Source: an uncultured Bacteroidia bacterium (GTDB lineage: Bacteria > Bacteroidota > Bacteroidia > Bacteroidales > F082). Taken from it: DNA of 64,000 nucleotides. Where the stretch lies: contig CADCIH010000002.1 in NCBI GenBank assembly GCA_902801465.1, positions 1 through 64,000 of the forward strand. Direction: 5' to 3'. The notes beneath the pieces were generated by a model. The model was not told the DNA's origin. It made no database searches and saw only the letters and a list, made by a program, of their open reading frames with translations. Within the stretch, counting starts at the first letter, position 1, and the number at the start of each line of letters is the position of its first letter. Positions 45,426 to 53,463 of this stretch are shown here, piece by piece. A program made the position numbers and the translations under genes.

Positions 45426-45460
45426 GTAGGGGCACAGGGATTGTGTCCCTACTTTTTTTT
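45426..45460 (+). terminator. Terminator of the small barrel gene
   Basis: Stem GTAGGGGCACA/TGTGTCCCTAC (45426-45436 with 45442-45452, one G-T pair), followed by T8. It abuts the -7 box of the fucosidase gene. Confidence 0.8.
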
Positions 45461-45467
45461 ATTTTTG
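45460..45467 (+). promoter_or_regulatory. -7 box of the fucosidase gene
   Basis: TATTTTTG directly after the terminator T-tract, 17 nt before the ATG at 45485. Confidence 0.5.
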
Positions 45468-45484
45468 TTCCAAAATCCAGACCT

Positions 45485-47239
45485 ATGAAACGCCTCATCA
45501 TCGCTTTGTGTTTGGCCTTTTCCGCCAGCATCCTTCCAGCCCAAGTCCAACCTACCTGGGAATCCATCAACCAGCGGGGCTATCCCGAGTGGTTCTCCGA
45601 TGCCAAGCTGGGCATCTTTATCCACTGGGGCTTGTATTCGGTGCCTGCCTACGCCAGCAAGGAAGGCTACGCCGAATGGTACTACCGTGGCCTCATGACC
45701 AACGACGACCGCAAGGCGTTCCAAGAACGTGTCTATGGCAAGGACTTCCAATATGAGGACTTCGCACCTTTATGGAAAGCCGAGCTTTGGAACCCCGATG
45801 AATGGGCGGAACTCTTCAAGAAATCAGGGGCGAAGTATGTGCTGCTGGTGTCGAAACACCACGACGGCTATTGCCTCTGGCCCAGCCAATTTGCACCGGG
45901 ATGGAACAGCGTGGAGACAGGTCCCCACCGCGATATCTGCGGCGAACTGACCGAAGCGGTGCGAAAACAAGGCTTGAAGATGGGGTTCTATTATTCCTTG
46001 CCTGAATGGAAAAGCGACATCCACCGCTGGTATGTGGATCCCGACGACTCCATCGCGACATACGTCGATACCCACATGATCCCCCAACTCAAGGAATTAA
46101 TCTCTACCTATAAGCCCACCATCCTTTTCACCGATGGCGAATGGCGCAACACAGCGGAGCAATGGCATGCCACCGAACTCATCTCTTGGTATTACAACAC
46201 GGTGGGTGATGAGGCCATCGTCAACGACCGCTGGGGCAACGGACAGCAACATGGCTTCCGTACCCCTGAGTATAGTGCCGGTATCACCCTTACCGACCGT
46301 CCCTGGGCCGAGTGCAGGGGGCTGGGCCGTTCCTTTGGCCTCAACCGTAACGAGCCGTTGGAGAACTATTTGACTTCGGAAGAACTGATTCGTCATTTCT
46401 GCGTCCTCGTCGCAGCTGGCGGTGGGATGACACTCAACGTGGGTCCAGCCGCCGACGGCAAGATTCCATTGCTGCAACAGGAACGCCTCCTCGATCTAGG
46501 GGAATGGCTTAAGGTCAACGGGATGGCCATTTACAATACGCGGCCATACAAGAAATTCTATGAGATGAAAACGGTGACCGCCACGGGCGTGAGCGATCGG
46601 ATTGATTTCGACTGGAAACGCAACTCGCCTGACCCAGCCATCAGCTGCGACCATTTCCAAGCGCATTGGCAAGGGTCGTTTTGGTGCGCTGACGATACTT
46701 ATACCTTTGAGATTCAAACGGATGACATGGCGAGGTTGCTGATTGATGGCCAAGAGGTAATCGCGAATGTGAAAAGTAATCCCCAAGGGAAGATGAAACT
46801 CGCAGCCGGACAACATACCATCGAGGTGCTTTATGAGGAAGATGAACTCGAAGCTACCATAAGTCTCTATTGGTCGTCCAAAAAAATGCCCCGACAGGTG
46901 ATGAAAGACTTCAGGATGGGACCCATGTTGCCTGCACAAGGGCTGAGGGTGACCTATTCCTGCGAACAGCCTGCGGTGTGTTATACAACGAAGACCAATC
47001 CTTTCACCAAAGAAAACGAACTCTTTGCCATCGCGCTGGCATTCCCTACCGATGAACTGAGACTCCAACTGGACCGGCCCAGCGACCGGATGACAGTGCA
47101 GTTGGTGGGTGCCCACACTACTACGTTGCCATGGCACTATGAGGATGATCAATTGATCATCCAAACCAATGGCTTGCGATACGATGATGTCAAGTCGAAA
47201 GGCGCCTGGGTGTTTCGGCTCAGTCAGTCAGGGCTTTGA
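45485..47239 (+). CDS. Secreted GH29 alpha-L-fucosidase with PA14-like domain
   Basis: 584 aa. The start is ATG 45485, which gives a signal peptide MKRLIIALCLAFSASILPAQ; the frame upstream runs through the terminator. The GH29 catalytic domain (about 25-350) has FGIFIHWG-like LGIFIHWGLYSVPAY, VLLVSKHHDGYCLW and the nucleophile Asp217 in TILFTDGEW. Residues about 395-475 look like a PA14 carbohydrate-binding module (YTFEIQTDDMARLLIDGQEVI, AGQHTIEVLYEED). It removes terminal fucose from glycans. The 3' end overlaps the convergent CpeT-like gene by 20 nt. No SusCD pair is adjacent. Confidence 0.93.
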   Translation: MKRLIIALCLAFSASILPAQVQPTWESINQRGYPEWFSDAKLGIFIHWGLYSVPAYASKEGYAEWYYRGLMTNDDRKAFQERVYGKDFQYEDFAPLWKAELWNPDEWAELFKKSGAKYVLLVSKHHDGYCLWPSQFAPGWNSVETGPHRDICGELTEAVRKQGLKMGFYYSLPEWKSDIHRWYVDPDDSIATYVDTHMIPQLKELISTYKPTILFTDGEWRNTAEQWHATELISWYYNTVGDEAIVNDRWGNGQQHGFRTPEYSAGITLTDRPWAECRGLGRSFGLNRNEPLENYLTSEELIRHFCVLVAAGGGMTLNVGPAADGKIPLLQQERLLDLGEWLKVNGMAIYNTRPYKKFYEMKTVTATGVSDRIDFDWKRNSPDPAISCDHFQAHWQGSFWCADDTYTFEIQTDDMARLLIDGQEVIANVKSNPQGKMKLAAGQHTIEVLYEEDELEATISLYWSSKKMPRQVMKDFRMGPMLPAQGLRVTYSCEQPAVCYTTKTNPFTKENELFAIALAFPTDELRLQLDRPSDRMTVQLVGAHTTTLPWHYEDDQLIIQTNGLRYDDVKSKGAWVFRLSQSGL

Positions 47240-47813
47240 GGAAAACGATGCCAGCGAAGTCAGAGGATCGCGGCAAGAGCCGTTTCACATAAAAACGCTC
47301 GTCTTCCTGCACAAACTTGAAATGAATCCGCTCGCCTGAGGGGAAGCATTCGAGGTTTTTACGTCTGTTCCAACCAGTTTGGTATTCAAAGTCCTTGGTC
47401 TTCAAGAAGGTGAATTTGCTTTTCCCCTTCAGGATGTTGGTGTTGAAACCGTCGAAGAAGTTGCGGTTGCTCCATTTGCCGACAAACGTCTCAGGTGACT
47501 TGATTTCATAAGTCAAGACATTGAATGAGATGTTGGATATCGGGACGATCTCAACGATCTTCTGCTCGACCACCGACTTGGTGCTGTTGTTCACCACTTC
47601 CATGTAGAGCCAGTGAAAGCGGTCGTCTTCGCGTTCCCAGATAGGGGTGAAATGAAGCGACAGGGTGGTGGAGTCGTTCAGTTGGCCCGTGTAGTCGCCT
47701 TGGATGGTACGATAGAACTGTTTTATGTCGTTCTCGGTACATTGTTTTGGATTCTGTCCGATGGCGTTGAAGGCCAGCAGAGCTATGGTAAGAAAGAGGA
47801 ACAGTCGTTTCAT
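47220..47813 (-). CDS. CpeT/CpcT-like exported protein
   Basis: 197 aa with a signal peptide (MKRLFLFLTIALLAFNAIGQ). The body matches the CpeT/CpcT fold, a lipocalin-like barrel: FYRTIQGDYTGQLNDSTTL, DRFHWLYMEVVN, VEQKIVEIVPI, YQTGWNRRKNLECFPSGERI. In cyanobacteria relatives attach bilins to phycobiliproteins, but a non-photosynthetic periplasmic protein must do something else, perhaps bind a small ligand. It is 12 nt downstream of the TonB receptor gene, so it may help handle that receptor's substrate. Confidence 0.75.
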   Translation of the reverse strand: MKRLFLFLTIALLAFNAIGQNPKQCTENDIKQFYRTIQGDYTGQLNDSTTLSLHFTPIWEREDDRFHWLYMEVVNNSTKSVVEQKIVEIVPISNISFNVLTYEIKSPETFVGKWSNRNFFDGFNTNILKGKSKFTFLKTKDFEYQTGWNRRKNLECFPSGERIHFKFVQEDERFYVKRLLPRSSDFAGIVFLKALTD

Positions 47814-47825
47814 GGTCTTGGGTTT

Positions 47826-50174
47826 TTAGAAGGAGAGGGTCAAACCGAGCGAAGGCAACACGGGAAGTTGATTCACCTTTTCGTAGGTGATCAGGTCGAC
47901 GTAGAACACGTTGGCGCGGTTATAGACGTTGGTGATACCCAGGTCCACTTCGAGCGTGGTGTGCTCGTCGAAGAAGAACTTGCGCTTGGCGTCAATGTCG
48001 AAACGATGGTACGTGGGCAGACGTCCTTGGTTGAGATCGGCGAAAATCACGCCCATCTCACCATTGGTGGTGGTGTAGTCGAAATAGATGCCGTCTTGGA
48101 ACGAGAGGAACTCATAGAAGCCCTGCACCTGGGTGAAGGGGAATCCCGTGCCGAAGTTCCAACGTCCACTGAACTCCCACTGACGCAGGTCGCCAGCTGT
48201 GTAGGTCAGGATCAGGTTGACGTTGTGACGACGGTCGAAGTGGGGTTGGTAGGTGATGAGGTTCACCTGGCCGCTATCGTATTTCTCATAGTTACGGTTG
48301 ACGAAGCCCAGGGCGTAGACGCCCCAGAAGTACCAGTGGCGGTTCTCGAATTTCAGCGAGAGGTCGAAACCGTAGGCGTCACCGTCTTCAATCATGAAGT
48401 CTTTCTTGACGAGGTCGCTCTCGAGTGCGTTTTCCGAGTTGTCAGCATACATCTTGTTACGGTTGATGTTGGTCAGCTGGGTGAACTGTTTCCAATAGCC
48501 TTCGATGTTCATGGTGAGGTCGTTTGAAAGGTCGATCTCGGTGCCGAGCACATAGTGGTTGGCTTTTTGGAGTTTTGAGGTGATCTTGTTTCCGTTGTAA
48601 TAGCTCGGTAAGTTGTCGACGCCCGAGAGGAATCCGTAGAACAGGTTGACCACGTCGCGGTCGCTGGTGGCTGCCACGAAATCCTGTGTGTAATGTCCGG
48701 CGGCGCCTTTCAGCCTGAAGTTGTCGGTGATGTTGTATTTGACGGCGAGTCTGGGCTCAAGCGAAGGCTCGGTGAAGGAGGCGTAGTATTGGAGACGGAT
48801 GCTGGGTTCCAACAGGAAGTTGCCGATGGTAGCCTTGTACTTTCCGTAGGCGCCGATTTCTGTTGAGTAGTTGGTAGCGTTGATGCGGTGTCCGCCGTAT
48901 GCGCTATAAGTCACGTAGTCGGTGGAGAAGCCAAGGATCTCAATACCATATTTCAAGGTGTTCTTGCCAAGGAAGTAGCTGAAGTCAAAGCCCATGTTGA
49001 AACCTTCGATCTTGCTGTATCGGTTTGGGTTGTTGTCTTCTCTCATGTTAGAGAGGTAGCTTGAATAGGCGATGTTACCCTCGATCATCACGGGAGCCTT
49101 GCCGGGGATGACCAGGAAGTTGGTGCCTGCGCCCCAGGAGTTCCAGTTGAAGTCGGACAGAGCCTTGTAGTTGTTGACTCGGTCGTTGAACGAGAATCCG
49201 AACAAGTTGATCTTCGATCCGTTGGGGGCGTTGAGTGAGAACTTGGTGTAGATGTCGGTGTAGTTGAAGGGCAGTCCAGTCTCGGAAGCGTATTTGTAAA
49301 GAGCCTTGCTGGTCTGCTCCAGGTAGGAGTTCTTAGCGGAGAGCACCATGGTGATGGCCAGGTCGTCGTTGGTCTTGGGCTTCTTGAGGGGGCCTTCAAG
49401 GGTGAGTTTGGCACCGAAGCAGCTGGCGCCCAGCTTGCCTGTCCAACGGCGTTTGTTGCCATCGCGGGTGCTGATGTCCATCACCGAGGAGATGCGTCCG
49501 CCATATTCGGCGCCGAAACCTCCGGTGAACACGTCGGCGTTGCGGATGATGTCGGTGTCGAACACGGAGAACAACCCGATGGAGTGGAAGGGGTTGTACA
49601 CCACCATACCGTCGAGCAACACCTTGTTTTGGATGGGTGAGCCGCCTCGGATGTAGAGCTGTCCGCCTTGGTCGCCGGTGAAGATGACACCGGGAATCAC
49701 CTGAAGATACTGGGCCAAGTCGGCCTGACCGCCCACGCTCGGGATTTTGTTGATGGTCTTAGGGGTCACTGTGATGACTGAGGTTTTGGTCTCAGTGCGC
49801 ACCTCCACCTTGTCGGCGGTGATGCTCACCGTCTCCAGGGTCAGGCTGGTTTCCTTCAGCGTGTATTTCTTGTTGATGGTCTGCCCGTGGGCGAGGCTGA
49901 TCTGGTCGGTCAGCGTGTCGAAGCCCACACAAGTGATACACAGCGTGTATTTTCCATCGGGGATGCGGGTGATGTTGAAGTAACCGTTCTCCGTGGTGGA
50001 GCAACCTAGGGTAGTGCCCTTCAGGAATACGTTGGAGAACATCACGGGCTCACCGGTCGATTCCTCATAAACAAAACCTTTGATGTCGTTATCCTGAGCG
50101 AATGTGAGCGTGGCGCTAAAGACAAAGGCCAAAGCGAGTAGCAGCCGGGGTAGTTTATTTCTTTGCATAGTCAA
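47826..50174 (-). CDS. TonB-dependent receptor
   Basis: A 782-aa outer-membrane receptor. A signal peptide ends LTFAQ (about residue 27); the in-frame ATG at 50168 is an equally good start. A CarboxypepD-like domain (about 30-115, IKGFVYEESTGEPVMFSNVFLKG) is followed by a plug (about 125-235, GGQADLAQYLQVIPGVIFTGDQGGQLYIRGG, GMVVYNPFHSIGLFS, GAEYGGRISSVMDI) and a 22-strand-type barrel. No SusD is present. The downstream CpeT-like gene suggests a pigment-like or other small ligand, but this is speculative. Confidence 0.93.
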   Translation of the reverse strand: MTMQRNKLPRLLLALAFVFSATLTFAQDNDIKGFVYEESTGEPVMFSNVFLKGTTLGCSTTENGYFNITRIPDGKYTLCITCVGFDTLTDQISLAHGQTINKKYTLKETSLTLETVSITADKVEVRTETKTSVITVTPKTINKIPSVGGQADLAQYLQVIPGVIFTGDQGGQLYIRGGSPIQNKVLLDGMVVYNPFHSIGLFSVFDTDIIRNADVFTGGFGAEYGGRISSVMDISTRDGNKRRWTGKLGASCFGAKLTLEGPLKKPKTNDDLAITMVLSAKNSYLEQTSKALYKYASETGLPFNYTDIYTKFSLNAPNGSKINLFGFSFNDRVNNYKALSDFNWNSWGAGTNFLVIPGKAPVMIEGNIAYSSYLSNMREDNNPNRYSKIEGFNMGFDFSYFLGKNTLKYGIEILGFSTDYVTYSAYGGHRINATNYSTEIGAYGKYKATIGNFLLEPSIRLQYYASFTEPSLEPRLAVKYNITDNFRLKGAAGHYTQDFVAATSDRDVVNLFYGFLSGVDNLPSYYNGNKITSKLQKANHYVLGTEIDLSNDLTMNIEGYWKQFTQLTNINRNKMYADNSENALESDLVKKDFMIEDGDAYGFDLSLKFENRHWYFWGVYALGFVNRNYEKYDSGQVNLITYQPHFDRRHNVNLILTYTAGDLRQWEFSGRWNFGTGFPFTQVQGFYEFLSFQDGIYFDYTTTNGEMGVIFADLNQGRLPTYHRFDIDAKRKFFFDEHTTLEVDLGITNVYNRANVFYVDLITYEKVNQLPVLPSLGLTLSF

Positions 50175-50196
50175 AAAGTGATCTTTTTTAAACTTG

Positions 50197-50229
50197 CAAA
50201 GATATTAAAATTTCACAATCCTCGGCAAA
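50197..50229 (-). promoter_or_regulatory. Promoter of the TonB receptor operon
   Basis: On the minus strand, TTTG at 50229-50226, 21 nt, TATCTTTG at 50204-50197, followed by a leader of about 20 nt. Confidence 0.65.
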
Positions 50230-50241
50230 AAAGTGATAAAA

Positions 50242-51189
50242 TCAATAACGTTCCACTGAAATGTCGGAGATGGCACAGTCGATGTTGATGACGATCTTGT
50301 TTGTCCCTTGTCCGAAGCCAGGGGTTCTCCAAAGGCCTTTGTCGACTTTTTCGAAACCGACGAGGTCCTTTCCGGAGATGGCTGATTCGATATTGACCTC
50401 GCAATCAACGCCTTCCGGCACCTTGATGTCGATATCGGAAGCGCCTGTCTCGATTTCCACTTTGGTGTCGCAACCGCTGTTGCCCAACTTCAGGTCGAGC
50501 TCGCAGGCTCCACCGTTGATTACCAGAGAGGATACTTTATAAGGAGAGAAGTCGAGGTCGGCATCGGCGGCTCCCATATCCAGGTTGAAGCTCCAAACTG
50601 GTGCGTCGCAGAGGGCGATTTCAAGGTTGTTTTCGGTCTTCTTTCCGAGGTGGTCGGTGTGGCCGCTGCCTGTGACGAAGATGTTCGTGCCATCCTCGGC
50701 ATATTCGGTGCGGAAGCTGTATTTCATGAAGTTGCTCTGGGCATCCACCTTGACCAGCTCGGCGCAGGGGGCTTTCAGTTCAAGGTCGCCCGCCCCGAAA
50801 TCGATGTCGATGGAGGCGCGTTCAACACTGGAATAGGGCTCCGAGAAATGCTGGTCGAAAGGAAACGCTTCCTCGTCATCGGCCTCATCCTCGTCGTCAT
50901 CATATCGCCATGACTTTGCATTGTTGAAAAACCTTGAGATTGGGTTGCCTTTGTAATCCTTGGCTTCGACGTGGTACAATAGGCATCCTATGCCTAACGA
51001 TACCAAAATCAGAGTTCCTTTCAGGTAATCGTTCAGCGGCAGGATGCTGATGCCGATGATGATCAGGATCAAGGGCCACAGCCGCATCACGATGGACCAA
51101 TGGAAGTCAAATACATTGAGTGCGGCCAACAAAGCCACTACGCCAATAAAAAGAATTAGTATGCCGGCGATGAAATTCTTGCTTTTCAT
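50242..51189 (-). CDS. LiaF/DUF4097-like membrane protein
   Basis: 315 aa. Three short N-terminal hydrophobic helices (about 7-70, LiaI-LiaF-TM/DUF5668-like) and an acidic linker (DDDEDEADDEEAF, about 96-108) are followed by a C-terminal beta-helix domain (about 125-315) of DUF4097/LiaF type with repeated VDAQSN, LDMGAADADLDF and IETGASDIDIKVPEG strands. LiaF-type proteins take part in cell-envelope stress signalling. Its ATG overlaps the stop of the PspC gene by 4 nt, so the pair acts as one unit. Confidence 0.8.
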   Translation of the reverse strand: MKSKNFIAGILILFIGVVALLAALNVFDFHWSIVMRLWPLILIIIGISILPLNDYLKGTLILVSLGIGCLLYHVEAKDYKGNPISRFFNNAKSWRYDDDEDEADDEEAFPFDQHFSEPYSSVERASIDIDFGAGDLELKAPCAELVKVDAQSNFMKYSFRTEYAEDGTNIFVTGSGHTDHLGKKTENNLEIALCDAPVWSFNLDMGAADADLDFSPYKVSSLVINGGACELDLKLGNSGCDTKVEIETGASDIDIKVPEGVDCEVNIESAISGKDLVGFEKVDKGLWRTPGFGQGTNKIVINIDCAISDISVERY

Positions 51190-51593
51190 GATTTCTTGTT
51201 TTTAGGGATGATGAGGATGATACCGATTACGATGAGAATGACAGGCCATGCGGTGCGCCAGTTGATCTGGGGAACGTAACGCCCTATCAAGGCGATGGCG
51301 CCGATGCCGATCAGTATGAGGCCTGCGGTAAAACTGCCATGGTGCTTGCCGTCTTCATTGCCTGGCACTGTTTCAGTCGCCTCTTCAACGGTAGCTCCCG
51401 GTTGCCATTTTTTCTCGGGCATCGCGATCCAAAGGATGATGTAGATGAGAAGGCCTGAACAGCCCAAGAAGAATAATAGGAAAAACAGGACCCGCCAAAT
51501 GGTGGGGTCCGTGCCGAAATAGTTGCCCAATCCAGAGCACACGCCTCCCAAAACCTTGTTCTGGAGGTCTCTCTCAAGTCGTTTGTTGTTCAT
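51186..51593 (-). CDS. PspC-domain membrane protein
   Basis: 135 aa from ATG 51593 (MNNKRLERDLQNKVLGGVCSG). The frame extends to 51665, but those residues overlap the promoter region and do not match the family. The PspC domain is at about 10-65 (VLGGVCSGLGNYFGTDPTIWRVLFFLLFF...IILWIAMPE), followed by two more hydrophobic helices of LiaI type (about 88-130). It is coupled by ATGA to the LiaF-like gene. The likely role is membrane-stress sensing or a response to envelope-active compounds. Confidence 0.88.
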   Translation of the reverse strand: MNNKRLERDLQNKVLGGVCSGLGNYFGTDPTIWRVLFFLLFFLGCSGLLIYIILWIAMPEKKWQPGATVEEATETVPGNEDGKHHGSFTAGLILIGIGAIALIGRYVPQINWRTAWPVILIVIGIILIIPKNKKS

Positions 51594-51643
51594 GCTAATT
51601 TTGATTTGTTTGGTATATAACGTTTCAGGTTCAAAAAAGTTAC

Positions 51644-51651
51644 CAAAAATA
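51644..51651 (-). promoter_or_regulatory. -7 box of the PspC/LiaF pair
   Basis: TATTTTTG on the minus strand, about 50 nt before ATG 51593. Confidence 0.4.
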
Positions 51652-51683
51652 ATAAAAAAGCTCAAAATCTATTCCAAAAGTCC

Positions 51684-51691
51684 TATTTTTG
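51684..51691 (+). promoter_or_regulatory. -7 box of the amidase gene
   Basis: TATTTTTG, 19 nt before the ATG at 51711, in the divergent gap shared with the PspC gene. Confidence 0.55.
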
Positions 51692-51710
51692 CGTAAAATA
51701 ATACAATGCC

Positions 51711-53387
51711 ATGAAGCTGTTTGTCCTGTTGCTCCTTTCGGTCTTTCAGCTGGCCGAGCAACAATGCCCTTCGCTGCCGAAAGGATTGCTCGAGGCGGTT
51801 TCCTATACCAATACCCAGTGCCATCATCTCACCGATGCCGATTATACTGTTCCTGCCGACGATCCCGCCGCCATGCCCAGGGCCTATGGCATGATGGGCT
51901 TGGTGCTTGACGGCAAGGGATGCTTCAGGGAGAACCTCCTGACGGTGTCGCAACTGTCTGGCTTTTCCGTGGAGGAAATCATGGCTGACCCTGCCGTCAA
52001 CGTGCTGGCCTATGCCAAGGCATGTGGAATAATGGCGGGACGGATGAACATCGGCTCGGGCAAGGCGGAGGACTACCTTCCTGTCGTCGAAGCGCTTTCG
52101 GAGTTGCCTCTCAACGGGAAAAAAGACGAGATTCCGATGAAGATGATGCTCTATTCGGTCTATCGGGAGTTGGGCTCGAACCTAGAGGCGTTGTTTGGCG
52201 ACGACTATGCCTGGCTTTCGGGTAAGACGCTGTCGTTCAGCAAGGAGACCGATTATCCTGGCGCCATCTGGATTCCCGCGCCACCGTGCAACTATGAGGA
52301 ACGCACCAAGGAGGTGAGCGCCGTGGTGATCCATTATACCGAAGGCTCCTACGCGGGCTGCATCAGCTGGTTCCAGAACTGCGACGCCCAGGTGTCGGCA
52401 CATTATGTGATCCGCTCCAGCGACGGACAGGTGGCACAGATGGTGCGTGAGGCCGACAAGGCTTGGCATGCCCGTTCAGCCAACGGCTATACCATCGGCA
52501 TTGAGCATGAGGCATACGGGGATATCGTCAGCTTCTTCACCGATGCGATGTACAACGCCTCCGCCGACCTGGTGCGCGACATCTGCCGCCGCTACGATAA
52601 CATCGACGGCTATCGCACCTTCTGCACCGACACGCTCGACAACGGCACCGCGCTCGACTCGGGATTGCATAACCTTGGCGGCGAGGGAGCCTGCATCCAG
52701 ATACGGGGACACCAACATTATCCCGACCAGTCGCATACCGACCCGGGACCGTACTGGAGATGGGACCATTACTACAAACTAATCAACAACGGCACGCTGG
52801 CTATGGCATTGGGCGGAGAGGGCGTCAGCGAAGGCGACCTCAACCACCTTAACTATGGTAACGATGAACGCCGCATCTGGGTCATACGTAGCGATAATGA
52901 CAAACGTATCACATTGAATTTCAGTAGTTTCGATCTTGAAGCTAATTACGACTTCCTGTGGATCTATGATGGCGACAATGTGTTTGCCCCACGGCTGGGC
53001 CGATGGAACACCACCAGCCCGGGGACAGTGACCTCCACAGGCAACGCCTTATGTGTGGAGTTCCGCTCCGACTGCCTCACCACCGCCGAGGGATGGCGGG
53101 CGCATTGGACCGCCTCGACCCCTGCCCAGGTGGATACCATCATGGTGAAACCGGAGAAATGCCTCGAGATTTACCCCAACCCGGTGGGCGATGAGCTCAC
53201 AATACGCTTCGAAGGAATCGACTTTCATGAGGTCGTCATCAACGATGTCACCGGAAGGGTTTTCTATAAACACCTTCTTATATACGATACCACCATCGAC
53301 GTAAGTCGTTGGCCAAAGGGCGTTTATATTGTCACCGACAGGCTCGTCAAAAACGGTGCGGTGACCATGAAAAGATTTATTCGATAA
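51711..53387 (+). CDS. T9SS-sorted N-acetylmuramoyl-L-alanine amidase with CUB-like domain
   Basis: 558 aa. A short signal peptide (MKLFVLLLLSVFQLAEQ) and an N-terminal helical region (about 20-185) precede an Amidase_2 domain (about 190-360) with zinc ligands in VVIHYTEG and HTDPGPYW and IGIEHEAYG nearby. A CUB-like beta-sandwich (about 376-470, ITLNFSSFDLEANYDFLWIYDGDN) and a T9SS type-A sorting domain (about 484-558, LEIYPNPVGDELTIRF, GVYIVTDRLVKNG) follow. It should cleave the amide between muramic acid and the peptide. Surface anchoring by T9SS suggests action on other cells' peptidoglycan fragments. Confidence 0.9.
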   Translation: MKLFVLLLLSVFQLAEQQCPSLPKGLLEAVSYTNTQCHHLTDADYTVPADDPAAMPRAYGMMGLVLDGKGCFRENLLTVSQLSGFSVEEIMADPAVNVLAYAKACGIMAGRMNIGSGKAEDYLPVVEALSELPLNGKKDEIPMKMMLYSVYRELGSNLEALFGDDYAWLSGKTLSFSKETDYPGAIWIPAPPCNYEERTKEVSAVVIHYTEGSYAGCISWFQNCDAQVSAHYVIRSSDGQVAQMVREADKAWHARSANGYTIGIEHEAYGDIVSFFTDAMYNASADLVRDICRRYDNIDGYRTFCTDTLDNGTALDSGLHNLGGEGACIQIRGHQHYPDQSHTDPGPYWRWDHYYKLINNGTLAMALGGEGVSEGDLNHLNYGNDERRIWVIRSDNDKRITLNFSSFDLEANYDFLWIYDGDNVFAPRLGRWNTTSPGTVTSTGNALCVEFRSDCLTTAEGWRAHWTASTPAQVDTIMVKPEKCLEIYPNPVGDELTIRFEGIDFHEVVINDVTGRVFYKHLLIYDTTIDVSRWPKGVYIVTDRLVKNGAVTMKRFIR

Positions 53388-53413
53388 AAGCCTTTTGTTT
53401 AAGGTATTTTTCG

Positions 53414-53421
53414 TAACTTTG
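53414..53421 (+). promoter_or_regulatory. -7 box of the iorAB operon
   Basis: TAACTTTG, 42 nt before the ATG at 53464. TTTG at 53394-53397 is 16 nt upstream, closer than usual. Confidence 0.5.
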
Positions 53422-53463
53422 CCATTGTCATATTTTACAAACAAAGAATAACAGAATAACAGC

